The notes under the pieces are model-generated. The model saw only the letters and a list, made by a program, of their open reading frames with translations. It searched no databases and was not told the DNA's origin. This document shows, piece by piece, positions 11,561 through 22,939 of a stretch of DNA of 64,000 nt. Positions within the stretch are counted from its first letter, which is position 1. Each line of letters opens with the position of its first letter. A program made the translations under genes and the position numbers. The stretch lies in assembly GCA_032622095.1 (NCBI GenBank), contig CP136061.1:44027797-44091796 (forward strand), in the 5' to 3' direction. The DNA is from Siphonodentalium dalli (Eukaryota; Mollusca; Scaphopoda; Gadilida; Siphonodentaliidae).

Positions 11561-12139
11561 CTTGGGCTGGATTTCAAATTTTACCCTAAAATATGGGATT
11601 ATTATTATTACTCTATATTCCAAATTTTAGATAGCATATTTCATGGTAAGATTACTTGTGACATTTAATAAATTATATAATCACGAAACGGTCTTTAAAT
11701 TTGGAAAACCCCTTAAAAGAGGGGTTAAAGTGAAATTTCAGCATGGCTCCACATCTAATATAAAATAGTATGTGAATATGTACATTTGTGCAAAGTGTCA
11801 TGCTTTAGTCACAAAGTGAACAATTGCCTTGAAAATTGGACTTAATCTACTTCACTGTATTGTTTATCCTATCATATAATAAGTTTTAACCACCTCAGTC
11901 ACAAATGTCTTGGGTAAACGATAAGAACTTGATTTTATACGCCCATTTTGTAAAAACGGAACGTCTTATGTTATTGGTCCGCCCGTATGTTCGCCTTTTT
12001 TCAAAAATGATAACTTAGTAAGTCTGATCTGAATAGAATAAAATTTGGTATGTCAGTTTACTAGCCCAAAATACAGGTCAAGTTTGAATTTACCACATGC
12101 ATATTTTGCCACGCACAAGCGATGCTCTTGTTTGTAATT
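11561..12139. other. Diverged dispersed-repeat sequence
   Basis: Scattered blocks such as GCCATTTTGATGGCCATCTTGG and the long AT-rich flanks resemble the 'aagatggc' repeat family in reverse orientation. No unit length could be fixed and no gene was seen. Confidence 0.35.
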
Positions 12140-13284
12140 ACTTTGAATGTGGCCGTGACCTACCAACCACATATGTTGAAATGTGCATGGACCCCAACTG
12201 GTTCTTTCATAAACCAGTGCAAACGTTGATGTAGTTGTTCAATTGTCCAATATAAGAATAATTTAAGGTAAAATCTCCAAATAACCATGATTGGCCATAG
12301 TTGCCACGGAAATTCTAATTTACCAAATTTGTCCCAATTGGAATTTCATAAATAAAAGATTTTCTAACACAGTAGACATTCAGCTATCCAGTGTACCGAA
12401 AGACGTCTGTGTTTCAATCAGTTTACACTAACTGACATGTTGCATGACAAGTTATGTTGTGATTTTTGACTCAACAATTGATTATATAAATACCCCAAGT
12501 TATTTCTGGTTGTACCTGAAATGTCGCCACAACAGCTATAGTTTCCAAATCAGATATCGATATCCATTTAAATGAACCGTCATATGTAGCCTGTATTCCG
12601 GAGTTTATAAACTAGTGCTGGTGATCGCTATTTATAACAAATCATAACCAGAACGATCGAAAATATGACTGCTAACTGATACAAATTCTGATTTTTAACA
12701 ATGACCTTGTCTTTATGCGTGACCTCGATATTTCAACGTCAACATATATATGTGGATATGTGGGCCACTACAAGTATTTCCATAAAACAAAGTAAACTTT
12801 TGGGTAGTTATAAATTATTCACGATACTCATTATTTAATGTAAAATTTACAAATACCCGATTATTAGCCATCGTTGCCATGGAAACTATAATTTACCAAA
12901 TTTGTCTCAGTTGTATTTTCCTAAATAAAAGATATTCTAACATAGTAAACATTCAGCTATCCGGTGTACCAAAAGACGTCTGAGTTGCAACCAGTTCACA
13001 ATAACTGACATGTTGCATATGACAAGTTATGTTGTGATGTTTTGTCTCAAATATCACAAGTGTATGTGTCTTATTGTACATACAAATGTTGTCGCCACGT
13101 ATTTCAAACTGCTATAGTTTCTAAAGCAGATATCGATATCCATTCAGATGAACCTTCCCACGGAGTCTGCATTCCGGAGTTTATAAAATAGAGTTGGTGA
13201 TCGCTATTTGTGATAAATCATAACCAGGACGGTTGAAAATATGACTGCTAAATGATAAAAATCCTGATTTTTAGCAATGACCTT
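12140..13284. repeat. Two tandem copies of a ~573-bp repeat
   Basis: Copy one (about 12140-12712) and copy two (about 12713-13284) share TTGCCAYGGAAA at 12301 and 12874, the AGCTATCCRGTGTACC block, and ACTGACATGTTGCAT, at a constant offset of about 573 bp. Identity looks roughly 80-85 percent by eye. A third copy is split, with its first part at about 14569-14735 and a later part at about 15893-16045. This indicates later insertions into a pre-existing array. Confidence 0.65.
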
Positions 13285-14568
13285 TATTAGTCGATTTTTT
13301 TTTACAAAACTCGACTTATAGTTTGAAGAGGGACGGTGGGCGGCGGACGGGTGGGCGGGCGGGCGGCGTGTTTTGCTTATAACTCAACCGTTTATTGACG
13401 GATTAAAAATGTTGGTGTGTGAGTACATATCCATGCACGTAAGCTGCAGACAAAAAATCGGGTTCGTCAGCACATTTATTACAGAGTTATGGCCCTTTGA
13501 ATTTTCAGCTCGTTAGCGCGATAACTTCAACAAACGTTATCCGATTTGATTGAAATTTGGTATATAGGTGTCTCCCAAGAATATCTCGGTCGAGTGCGAA
13601 AACCGGCCAGGTCCGATAAAATTTGATAGAGTTATGGCCCTTAATTAGTCATTTTTCACGAATTTTCAGTTTGTTAGCGCGATAACTTCAATAAACGTTA
13701 TCCGATTTGATCGAAATTTGGTATATAGGTGTCTCCCAAGAATATCTCGGACGAGTTCGAAAACCGGCCTGGTCCGATAAAATTTGATAGAGTTATGGCC
13801 CTTAATTAGTCATTTTTCACGAATTTTCAGCTCGTTAGCGCGATAACTTCAACAAACGTTATCCGATTTGATTGAAATTTGGTTTATAGGTGTCTCCTAA
13901 GAATATCTCGGTCAAGTTCGAAAACCGGCCAGGTCCGATAAAATTTCATAGAGTTATGGCCCTTAATTAGTCATTTTTTCCAAAATTTTCAGCTCGGTAG
14001 CGCGATAATTTAACATCATCCTATTTGATTGAAATTTTGATATATAGGTGTCTCCCAAGAATACCTCGGACGAGTTAGAAAACCGGCCCGGTCCGATAAA
14101 ATTTGATAGAGTTATGGTCCTTAAGTAGTCATTTTGTACGAATTTTGAGCTCGTTAGCGCGATAACTTCAACAAACGTCATCCGATTCAACTAAAATTTG
14201 GTATATAAGTGTTTTCCAATAATATCCTAAACGAGTTCGAAAACCAGCCTGGCCCAATAAAATTTGATAGAGTTATGGCCCCTAATTAGTCATTTTTCGT
14301 GATTTTTTTAGCTCGTTAGCGCGATAACTTCAACAAACGTCCTCCGATTTGTTTAACATTTGGAATAGACATACTTGCCAAGAATATTTCGGACGAGTTC
14401 GAAAACCAGCCTGGCCCGATAAAATTTGATGGAGTTATGGCCCTTAATTAGTCATTTTTCGATTTTACCTATTAATTAGTCTACCGATACTGATGCACAC
14501 CAATTGGCGGTAGCCACCGAGGTAAGCCACCGAAAACGAGACACAGCATCTCTGATGCCACCTCTTGT
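13285..14568. mobile_element. Non-coding element with six 161-bp tandem units
   Basis: This 1,284-bp block interrupts the 573-bp repeat and is bordered by CAATGACCTT (13275-13284) and CAATGATCTT (14569-14578), a probable 10-bp target duplication with one change. Inside, a GC-rich leader (GGGCGGGCGGGCGGCG near 13354) is followed by six units of 157-162 bp. Each contains GTTAGCGCGATAACTTCAAC (marker CGATAAC at 13519, 13680, 13841, 14003, 14160, 14322), AATTTGGTATATAGGTGTCT and AGTTATGGCCCTTAATTAGT. No open frame is meaningful. Central tandem arrays in short non-coding elements are described for bivalve 'pearl'-like Helitron derivatives, but Helitron ends are not evident here. Confidence 0.65.
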
Positions 14569-14740
14569 CAATGATCTTGATATTTCAAGGTCACCTTGGG
14601 TATATGTAAATATCGGCCATTACAAGTGTTTCTATAAACCAATGTAAACGTTTGGGTAGTTGTTAAATTAATGACGATAGGCATGGTGTGGTAAGGTAAA
14701 ACATTCCAGACACTAGGTGCTTTTTTATTTTTCTGCCATC
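14569..14740. repeat. First part of third 573-bp repeat copy
   Basis: GATATTTCAAGGTCA and the TACAAGTGTTTCTATAAACC block correspond to 12727-12800 in copy two. The copy breaks off near 14740 and resumes near 15893, so about 1.15 kb, including the array at 14.95-15.4 kb, was inserted into it or replaced part of it. Confidence 0.5.
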
Positions 14741-14944
14741 TGGGTACCCACCACTGCCCTCTGGGGACCCACCACATTCAAACTGCTTCAAATGACTATT
14801 TTACTAAGTTATCCTGATCTTATCCTATCTATGTTCTGAATCATGACCATAGAAGCATTCATACTTTTGATTTACCAATAAGGTTGTAAAGTTTCAAAGC
14901 AATTCTCCAATAAATGTGGGCTGTGGGTTATGCTGATGGATTCA

Positions 14945-15420
14945 CATTTGAAATCCAAGATGGCTGCTGGCGGCCATGTTTATTTTGAACAGATTTCGGG
15001 GGGAAAAGGGAGGTTCCCATCTTGAGGTCCCCTCAAAGATCCATATGAAGTTTAGTGACGATTGGATGAGAAATGTGACCTGTAAGATGTGCTAAAGGAT
15101 TTAGTCATATAAAGAGTAAAATCCAAGATGGCCGCTGGCAGCCATGTTTTTTAAAAACATAATTCGGGAAAATATGGTAGGCACCCATTGAGAGGTCACA
15201 CTGAGGATTCATATGAAGTTTGGTGATGATTGGATGATGGATAAATTAAATATCTGTATGGGTATGCTAAAGGATTTAGTGATGCAAAGAGTAAAATACA
15301 AGATCGCTACCGGTGGCCATGTTTTTCATCAAAAATCGTTCAAATTTGACAGCTCTCATCTAGAGGTAATCCTAGACCCATGTACCGAATAACGTTGAAA
15401 TCGGTTAAAGTTTGTTTTAA
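14945..15420. repeat. Three ~170-bp 'aaatccaagatggc' units
   Basis: AAATCCAAGATGGC (or a close variant) starts at 14951, 15118 and 15295, each followed by GGCCATGTTT and, further on, by TATGAAGTTTRGTGAYGATTGG and TGCTAAAGGATTTAG. The same unit occurs once at 170-300. Non-coding. Confidence 0.6.
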
Positions 15421-15892
15421 CACCTTTATGTTTTATTTTATTATGGTTTTTTGAATAGTCTATTTTATTTGTAGAGTTTACATTTATTTTAATAATCTAT
15501 TATTGTGTTATATTTACATTTATATCAGGTTGATTAAATGATTTTTAATAGAACTATTTAAACCTGAGCCGTTCCATGTCAATGTGCATTGGTAGATCAT
15601 TGATGAAAACTTTAGCAAGCTGACCTTTTTATTACCCATGGTGTCATCCCTCGTTATTAACTGATGGTGAACTCAAACACCCCCCCCCCCCTACCAAGAG
15701 TTTAGTGCATACATATTACATAATAGAAGCATTCTTAAAACCTTTTGTTGCATTATTTTGAAGAAAAATTACAACAGAATTTTTTTTACGGAAGCAGGAA
15801 AAATTGTGTTAGCCGGGCTGTTGAATCCCCAACCCACCCGCCTAGTGTTCGGAAAAAAATTGCAGACCCCCCCCCCCCCCCTGCGATAGGCA
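15421..15892. other. No gene; homopolymer tracts
   Basis: AT-rich filler with poly-C tracts near 15680 and 15869. Nothing else was recognised. Confidence 0.4.
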
Positions 15893-16045
15893 CAATTTAA
15901 TATAAAATTTCCAAATACCAGATTAATAGCCATCGTTGCCATGGATTTGTCCCAAATGGATTTTCCTTAAAAAATGATATGCTAATGAAGTACATATTCA
16001 GCTATCCAGTAAACTAAAAGGCATTTGTGTTGCAATTAGTTCCGG
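15893..16045. repeat. Later part of third 573-bp repeat copy
   Basis: AGCCATCGTTGCCATGG at about 15928, ATTCAGCTATCCAGT and the AAAAGGCATTTGTGTTGCAA block match 12867-13000 of copy two. Confidence 0.5.
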
Positions 16046-16059
16046 GTTGTACACATTTT

Positions 16060-17095
16060 TCGGCTAGATCGCCTGTACTAGTAAATTTCAGTAAAAGGAC
16101 TCGTGCACATATATAACATATCCATGGCCATACAAATGTTATTAGGGGTTACTGGGGGCCTGCTACCCCGGTGGGCCTATATAGCCTCAATTGAAGAAAA
16201 ACTTATTTCCAAATGCATATCAGCAACCCTGCCACATGAATGTGTGTCTCCACCCGGAGCTCTAGTATATTTGAATAAAGGGACAAGTCCTGCACAGACA
16301 TGTTCAATTTCCGTGGTCATAAAAAGTGGAATTATTGTGCATTGGGGGCTTACTTCCTTCATATGGTGTACCTATTGACTTAAATTTGGGTAAAAACCCC
16401 TATTTTCATATCATCAGCATTCCTGTCCCACGAATGTGTGTCTCCCCTCCCGGAGCTCTAGTAAATTTCAGTGAAAGGACTTCTTCTGGACAGATATATA
16501 GTATGTCCATGGCCATACAAAGGGGATTGGGGGTTACTGGGAGCCTGCTTCCCTCATAGTGGGCCTATATAGAATCGAAAATTTAAGAAAAAACTTATTC
16601 CAAATGTATATCAGCATCCCTGCCCCATGAATGTGTGTCTCCAACCAGAGCTCTAGCAAATTTCGGTAAAGGAACATTTTCTGCACAGATATATTGCATG
16701 TCCATAGCCATACAAAGGGAATTATGGGTTACTGGGGGCCTGCTTCCCTCATATGGTGGACCTATGTATATAGCCTCGAAAATTGAAGAAAAAAACCTAT
16801 TTCCAAATGCATATCAGCATCCCTGCCCGATGAATGTGTGTCTCTAGTGTATTTGAATAAAGGGACATCTCCTGAACATATATATATACCATCTCCATCG
16901 TCATAAAAAAGGGAATAAGGGGTTCCTGGGGGCTTGCTTATCTCATGTGGTGTACTTATTGACTCAAAATTGGGTAAAGACCCCTATTTTCATATCATCA
17001 GCATCCCTGTCCCATGAATCTCCACATCGGAGCTCTAGTACATTTCAGTAAAGGGACATCTCCTGCACTGATTCATAGCATGTCCCTCTGCTCGG
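16060..17095. repeat. Tandem array, ~195-bp unit, about five copies
   Basis: Each unit carries TGTGTGTCTCC (16241, about 16436, 16632, about 16831 and a decayed copy near 17020), GGAGCTCTAGTAAATTTCAG, CATGTCCATGGCCATACAAA and TTACTGGGGGCCTGCTTCCC. Spacing is 190-200 bp. Short open frames in it are by-products of the repetition. Confidence 0.65.
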
Positions 17096-17610
17096 GGTAA
17101 AAACCATTTGACGTGAGGGTCTTGTAGGCAATCAGCCAATGGTCCCGAGCCCAAATCCTGCACCCCTTCCACGGACATATTGAGAGTTAGTGCGACAACA
17201 ACGAACTAGTTTCTGACACCCAATTCGCGATCCAAAAACGTATTCGCATTCCAGAAACCTATTCAAAATCCGCCCCTATCGGTGCCTCCCCGGGGGTCAT
17301 ATAAGTGATTTGAAGTTAGGATATATAGGGTAGATATAATCTGCGGATCGACCGGAACCCAAATTGTCCACACCCTCCCACGGACATATTAAGAGTTAAT
17401 GCGACAACAACGAACCGGTTTCTGACGCCCAATTCGCGTTCTAGAAACCTATTCGAAATACGCCCCTACCGGTGGCCCCCGGGGGTCATAAGTTATTTGA
17501 TGTAGGGGTCGGTTAGATAATCTGCGGATCGACCGAAACCCAAATTGTCCACCCCTCCCATGGATAGATTGGGAGTTACTGCGACAACAACGAACTGGGG
17601 CGCAGCTCTG
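17096..17610. repeat. Tandem array, ~180-200-bp unit, three copies
   Basis: The block CACGGACATATTGAGAGTTA followed by GCGACAACAACGAAC recurs at about 17177, 17380 and 17559, with CGCCCCTAYCGGTG and CCCCGGGGGTCATA in each. GC-rich compared with its surroundings. Non-coding. Confidence 0.6.
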
Positions 17611-18048
17611 ACCGATATCGTAAGGCTAGACATCTCCCCGTCCGTCACAGTATGCTTTATTTTATCAATCCCGCCACCTCCCCGTCTACCGTAATGATAT
17701 ATTCCAATGTTATGTTTACGTTTTGAACTGGGTACTGGGTAATGGTTTCTAACTTCACACACCTCTTCAACTATAGACCGTTAATCTACGTTTAAACCCG
17801 ATTGAAGCTCGTAGGTTGAGCATTAAAAGTATTAAAATGTTCATTTTGAAAGTCGATATCTGGTCATCAAAATATCCTGTTATACATTAATGGGGACATA
17901 TGGGACCGATCTATTTCTTTGCTTGTATAACAACGAATAAATTATGGGGGGGGGGAGTTGGTATCAAATCGGACAGGGCATCTTTAATTTAGTTAAGATA
18001 CGAATGCAGTTTATATTATTGCGCCCTATACTTTGGGTGTTTACTACG
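17611..18048. other. No recognisable feature
   Basis: Unique-looking sequence with a poly-G tract near 17946. No gene or repeat was recognised. Confidence 0.4.
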
Positions 18049-18245
18049 ATGCTGATGTGGCCGTGTCAATCGGGCGATGGGGATATCTGGCAGGACAACA
18101 CATTTCGGGTTTCACGCGATGCGAGTTATTTTAGGAAATTGTAGTAAGGCTGATCTGGCCGTGTCAATGGAGCTATAGCGATGGGGATATCTCGCATGAC
18201 AACACATTTCGGGTTTTCGCGGATGTATCTTCGCGGATGTCTCAT
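18049..18245. repeat. 98-bp tandem duplication
   Basis: GCTGATGTGGCCGTGTCAAT at 18051 recurs with changes at 18149, and GATGGGGATATCT plus GACAACACATTTCGGGTTT occur in both copies. Confidence 0.6.
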
Positions 18246-18585
18246 TGTTGCAGTATGTAACTTTTATGACCGCGTTAATTGCTTTCGATGTTTAGGTATG
18301 AAAAATGGCTGGGCCACTCTTGATGATTTTATTGCGGGAACACAATGCATAATATAACAGCAAACTTTGCTGATGATGTATGTCTCAGTTGGAATGTAGA
18401 ATAATGGTCGTATTGCGAAGTATCGGGCGTGTATTTAATCCGATTAGTAGATTTTTGGTCCGCATTTATAGGCTTTCTGGTGTGGTGAATGAGAAACCTG
18501 CAGTAATAAGCCGTATACTTTTTATAATAATTTGAAGGACTAGTTGTTTTAACGGAATTCTGAGGTGGTGCATTCATGAAACCAC

Positions 18586-18665
18586 TATATTTTATATTAT
18601 AATTTATATATATATGCCTAATAATATGATATTGAGGGCGTTACTACTTATGACTATGGATTTAT
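18586..18665. repeat. Dispersed repeat shared with 26536-26612
   Basis: Both places carry TTATATTATAATTTATAT, ATGATATTGAGGGCGTTAC (ATGATCTTGGTGGCGTTAC at the second site) and CTGACTRTGG-like sequence in the same order and orientation. Confidence 0.45.
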
Positions 18666-18678
18666 TGTTGAGGAATTT

Positions 18679-18735
18679 GGCGCTGTGGTCGTTGAGGTCA
18701 CATTGCACTAAATGTGCCCCAACGACCACAGCGCC
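18679..18735. repeat. Strong hairpin
   Basis: GGCGCTGTGGTCGTT (18679-18693) pairs perfectly with AACGACCACAGCGCC (18721-18735). With two mismatches the stem continues to about 25 bp, leaving a loop of only about 6 nt. It is GC-rich in an AT-rich setting. Origin unknown. Confidence 0.7.
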
Positions 18736-18739
18736 GTAT

Positions 18740-19328
18740 CCCATCAATAAAACACACATCGATGGACTACATTCATTTCTTATATTTATATAGCTTGTTG
18801 ATGATTTATTCCCATATAAATTCTTAATGTATTCTTATTTATTTTCACAAAATCTGCCGAGAATTTGATACAAGCCCACCAGCACTGCAAGTCAGCACAC
18901 TGAGATTGTAAGCACTTAGCAACGATCGCGTGATATATATAAACAACTGGCAGCGGACGCAATTCAGCTGCACTGTGTACAAGCGCGCCCAATTATTCTG
19001 CCGCCCGCTTTTAGTGATTATGTCAACAATTTATGACGTCGTGTTGATGTCTGTTTTATTGTTATATGAAACGGGTGACCCAATTGGCCGTTGACCAATC
19101 ACCGAACACGATTTAGTGTAACACAGACGAGCTGTGTAAATATGTATTACATGTTTCAGACCACCCTGGAATCAGACGCAGGAGAGATCTACACGTTCAT
19201 ATGGGATGACTGGGTTAACAACGGGAATCCAGTAGAGTTGACATGAACACATGCACTGTGCACAACACAAGGATCCACTCCAGATTAAATGGTCATACAA
19301 ATGTTATGTGATGTCGGTGGGTCCTGCT
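18740..19328. other. No recognisable feature
   Basis: No gene, splice-bounded motif or repeat relation was recognised before the 885-bp array begins. Confidence 0.4.
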
Positions 19329-21512
19329 GAACTGCTATACATGTAATCTTGTGGGGCAAAAATATGATATATAGTCAATTTCCAAATTCGGGTTAACTTA
19401 TTACATTCTCTCCGCACAAAAATGTCATGGTCATGCACTGTTCCAAGATATAAAAAAAAACATAATACTCTGTAAAGTATTTTTAAAGGTTTTCAGACCA
19501 AGCTCCGTGAAAACATTTGTTTTATTCTGAACTGACCATACCCAGCATCATTACCGCCACATGACATTCTGAAATATCCACTCCAACAAAACAGGATATT
19601 ATTAACTTATTAACTCACCTTTTATATGATTGGACTGTTCATCCCATACGTGTTACCATTAACACTTCATCTTATCATAATCATGTTCGTCGTCGTTTTA
19701 TATATTTTTTCCATCTATTCACCATGGTCTATCATGTTTTTCATGTATGATACACTCCAATCACGTGGTCGTTTCTCTGATCGACAAAAATAACTGTATC
19801 TCTCTTACATTATGTTAGCAAATTGCCAGCTTTCTCTCACTCCAGGACTTATGCTATTTCAGTTTCTGACCGGTTTAGGGCTGTATCGCTGTGATCTCAT
19901 CCATAGTATTTTATGGGAATCTCAGCATTGCATCACTGTGCCGCTATAAATATAAAAACAGGCCGAAAATAGATTAATATCGAAAAAGTTAATTTTATAA
20001 AATTCCCAAGGGTGGCACATCAAACTACAACTTGTCATTTTAGTCATAACAATGCTGCTTCTATGTTCGGGATACGTCCATAGTAACGGGACCAAGTTAA
20101 CAAACTGGCATATGAGGGGAAATTACTGTCTTTCAATACAATATCCGCTGTATTAGAAATAAGATACAGCAAATAGTTGAAACTATAAACAAATAGGACA
20201 TTGTCTGAATGTTGAACTGCTATACATGTAATCTTGGTGGGGCAAAACATATGCTGTATAGTCAGTTTCCAAATTATGGGTAACTGATTACATTAACTCT
20301 GCACAAAATGTCATGGTCATGCACTGTTCCAAGACACAAGAAAACATAATACTCTGTAAAGTATTTTAAAAGGTTTTCAGACCAAGCTCCACGAATATTT
20401 TTTATTCTGAACTGACCCATTACAGCATCAGTACCACCACATGGCATTCTGAAATATCCACTCCAACAAAAAAGATGTTTTATTAACTCACCTTTTACAT
20501 GATTGAACTCTTCACCCCATATGTGTTACCATTAACACTTCATCTTATCACAATCATGTTACCATTTAACACTTCATCTTATCACAATCATGTTCGTCGT
20601 CGTTTTATAAATGATTTTGTGTATATATTGTTTCCATCTATTCACCATTGTCTATCATGTTTTTTCATGTATGATACACTCCAATCGCGTCATCGTTTCT
20701 CTGCCGCACAACAATAACTGTATATGTCTTACATTATGTTAGCAAATTTCCAGCTTTCTCTCACTCCAAGACTTCGGTTATTTCAGTTTCTGACCGGTTT
20801 AGGGCTGTATCGCTGTGATCTCATCCATAGTATTTGATGGGAATCTCAGCATCGCAGCACCGTGCCGGGACTGGAATCTTTAATAACATAAAATATAAAA
20901 ACAGGCCGAAAATTGATTTATATCGAAATAGTAATTTTTATAAAATTCCCAAGGGTGGCAACCTCAGACTACCACTTGTCATTGTAGTCATTACAATGCT
21001 GCTTCTAAGTTCGGGATACATCCATAGTAACGGGACCAAGTTAACAAACTGGCATATCAGGGGAAATTACTGTCTTTCAATACAATATCCGCTGAACTGC
21101 TATACATGTCATCTTGGTGGGGCAAACAATATGCTGTATAGTCAATTTTCAAATTCTGAGTGACTGATTACATTCTCTCTGCACAAAAATGTCATGGCGA
21201 TGCACTGTTCCAAGACATAAGAAAACATGATACTCTGTAAAGTATTTAAAAGGTTTCCAAACCAAGCTCCACGAAAAAATAATATTCTGAACTGACCATA
21301 CCTAGCATCAGTACCACCACATGGCATTCTGAAATATCCACTCCAACAAAAAAAGGATATTTTTTAAACTCTCATTTGACATGATTGAGCTCTTCATCCC
21401 ATACATGTTACCATTAACACTTCATCTTATCATAATCATGTTCGTCGTCGTTTTATATATTGTTTCATCTATTCACCATTGTCTATCGTGTTTGTTTCAT
21501 GTTTGATACACT
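19329..21512. repeat. 885-bp unit, two full copies and one partial
   Basis: GAACTGCTATACATGT starts the copies at 19329, 20214 and 21094. Each continues through TCATGGTCATGCACTGTTCC, CCATTAACACTTCATCTTATC and, in the first two copies, TTCTGACCGGTTTAGGGCTG, CCCAAGGGTGGCA and GGGGAAATTACTGTC. The third stops near 21512. The second copy has an internal duplication of a block of about 33 bp (CACTTCATCTTATCACAATC) at 20536-20595. No protein motif was found, and open frames differ between copies, so it is a non-coding satellite-like unit. Confidence 0.75.
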
Positions 21513-21569
21513 ATTAATTGGCAAGAATGAACCCCATCCCCTCGTGATTTTTGGCAAACGATAAATTAT

Positions 21570-22215
21570 TTGCTGAACAAATATAAATCCACATGTATCC
21601 AAACATTATACAACCAACACGGAGATGCTACTATCGACGGAAAACCCTATGTGACAGACGATCTCGAGAATGTGAAGAGTTTGAATGAGTTTTCTTCAAA
21701 GATACGGGCGGCGTTGGCGGTGGGTATGCTGTTAAAATATTCACCTCCGTCAAAAACCGTCACAAACAGAAGAATAGTAAAATATAGACAGACTTTGTTC
21801 TTATACCAATCAGAAATATGGCATAAACAGTATGTTGTCAAATGTTTTTCATTTGTTATGTAAACAAAAGCAAAAAACGTTACAGAACCTGGCTTTTGTT
21901 TAGATCCGGATATGGTAAACATAAAGATCGTTATTTGTTACTGTTTTCCTGATATGGAAATAATAGCGAGAGTTTATAGCATCTGTGTGTGATTAACCAA
22001 TAGAATTGCGCTGTGTTATGTAAACAGAAGCAAAACTTCTGTAACTCGAGCAGGCTCTTGTTTACGTACACCATCGTACGTATTGATGACAATATACTAT
22101 TTCAGCTACGTACACCATCGTACGTATTGATGACAATATACTATTTCAGCGCTTGTTATGTTTGGCATATGAACAAAACTATATATATTTTAATATTCCT
22201 TCTGTTGATGGCGAT
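21570..22215. repeat. Interspersed repeat, copy 1 (second copy at 63430)
   Basis: AAGATACGGGCGGCGTTGG, TATGCTGTTAAAATATTCA, AATCAGAAATATGGCATAAA and GTTTACGTACACCATCGTAC occur here and, in the same order, at 63430-63870. This copy has a 44-bp direct duplication (22063-22106 and 22107-22150) of TACGTACACCATCGTACGTA and the following bases that the other copy lacks. It lies directly before a LINE fragment, so it may be non-coding sequence of a mobile element. Confidence 0.6.
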
Positions 22216-22223
22216 TTGAACAA

Positions 22224-22490
22224 ATGTGTATATTTCTGCAACGAACGCAGCCAGTGCCTTTAAATTCAACTATCGATGATCATGGTCACGATATACCAAC
22301 TGTTTCCAGTAGATTATCCAAATCGCTCTCCAATGTTACATTCACCCGAGATAAGATAATTACTGCAATTAAATCATTCAAAGATAACAAAGTCCATGGA
22401 TTTGATGGCTAAGCCCAAAACTGATCAACACTACTGCTGATTCGATTGCTGTTTCCTTAGAAATTATTCTGCAAAACGACCAGGATACGA
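22224..22490 (+). pseudogene. LINE reverse transcriptase N-terminal fragment
   Basis: The frame gives DKIITAIKSFKDNKVHGFDG, a match to the start of the reverse transcriptase domain of CR1/Jockey-type non-LTR retrotransposons (the family reads I-x-K-x-K-x-x-K-x-P-G-x-D-G). A one-base shift at about 22411 moves the continuation LSPKLINTTADSIAVSL into the next frame. It ends after about 90 codons. The fragment lacks all catalytic motifs. Compare the similar motif TKAPGPDGIPN in the LINE at 51.8 kb. Confidence 0.6.
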
Positions 22491-22939
22491 TTATATATGT
22501 CTGATTTATCCGTACTATACGTCTCGTCTTGAAAATATACTTTTAAATTTACTTTGAAAAAAAAAAACATAAAAGTAAAACCACCATACCCCAGAATTTA
22601 CTAAAACCTAGTCTTGTGGGTTCTATTATTTGGTCGACTGTTTTCGCCCAGTATTGATGTTGTTTCTTCGCGTATATGGGGTGTTTCTTTGAATTGGGGG
22701 AGGCGTTTATGCTCGGGGGTTTGTCACTAAATATCCATGTGCAGTACATATATGAGAGTCTCAGTGGAATTCGGGTTGGGGATGTCGCTACTTATCGGAT
22801 AACTTCTAACAAATATTCCAGTGCGATGGGTGATTTCCTGTTATATAGGTTTGTTTGCGATTCGCTCGTTTGGAGATCGCTTTGGCGACAGAAATCATGG
22901 AATGATCGGACTGATCCGTTTGACAAGTTCGGCACGAAC

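Noticed and set aside
13497-14470. Regular array suggesting CRISPR
   Set aside because: The whole 161-bp unit is repeated without unique spacers, in eukaryotic DNA. It is an ordinary tandem repeat.
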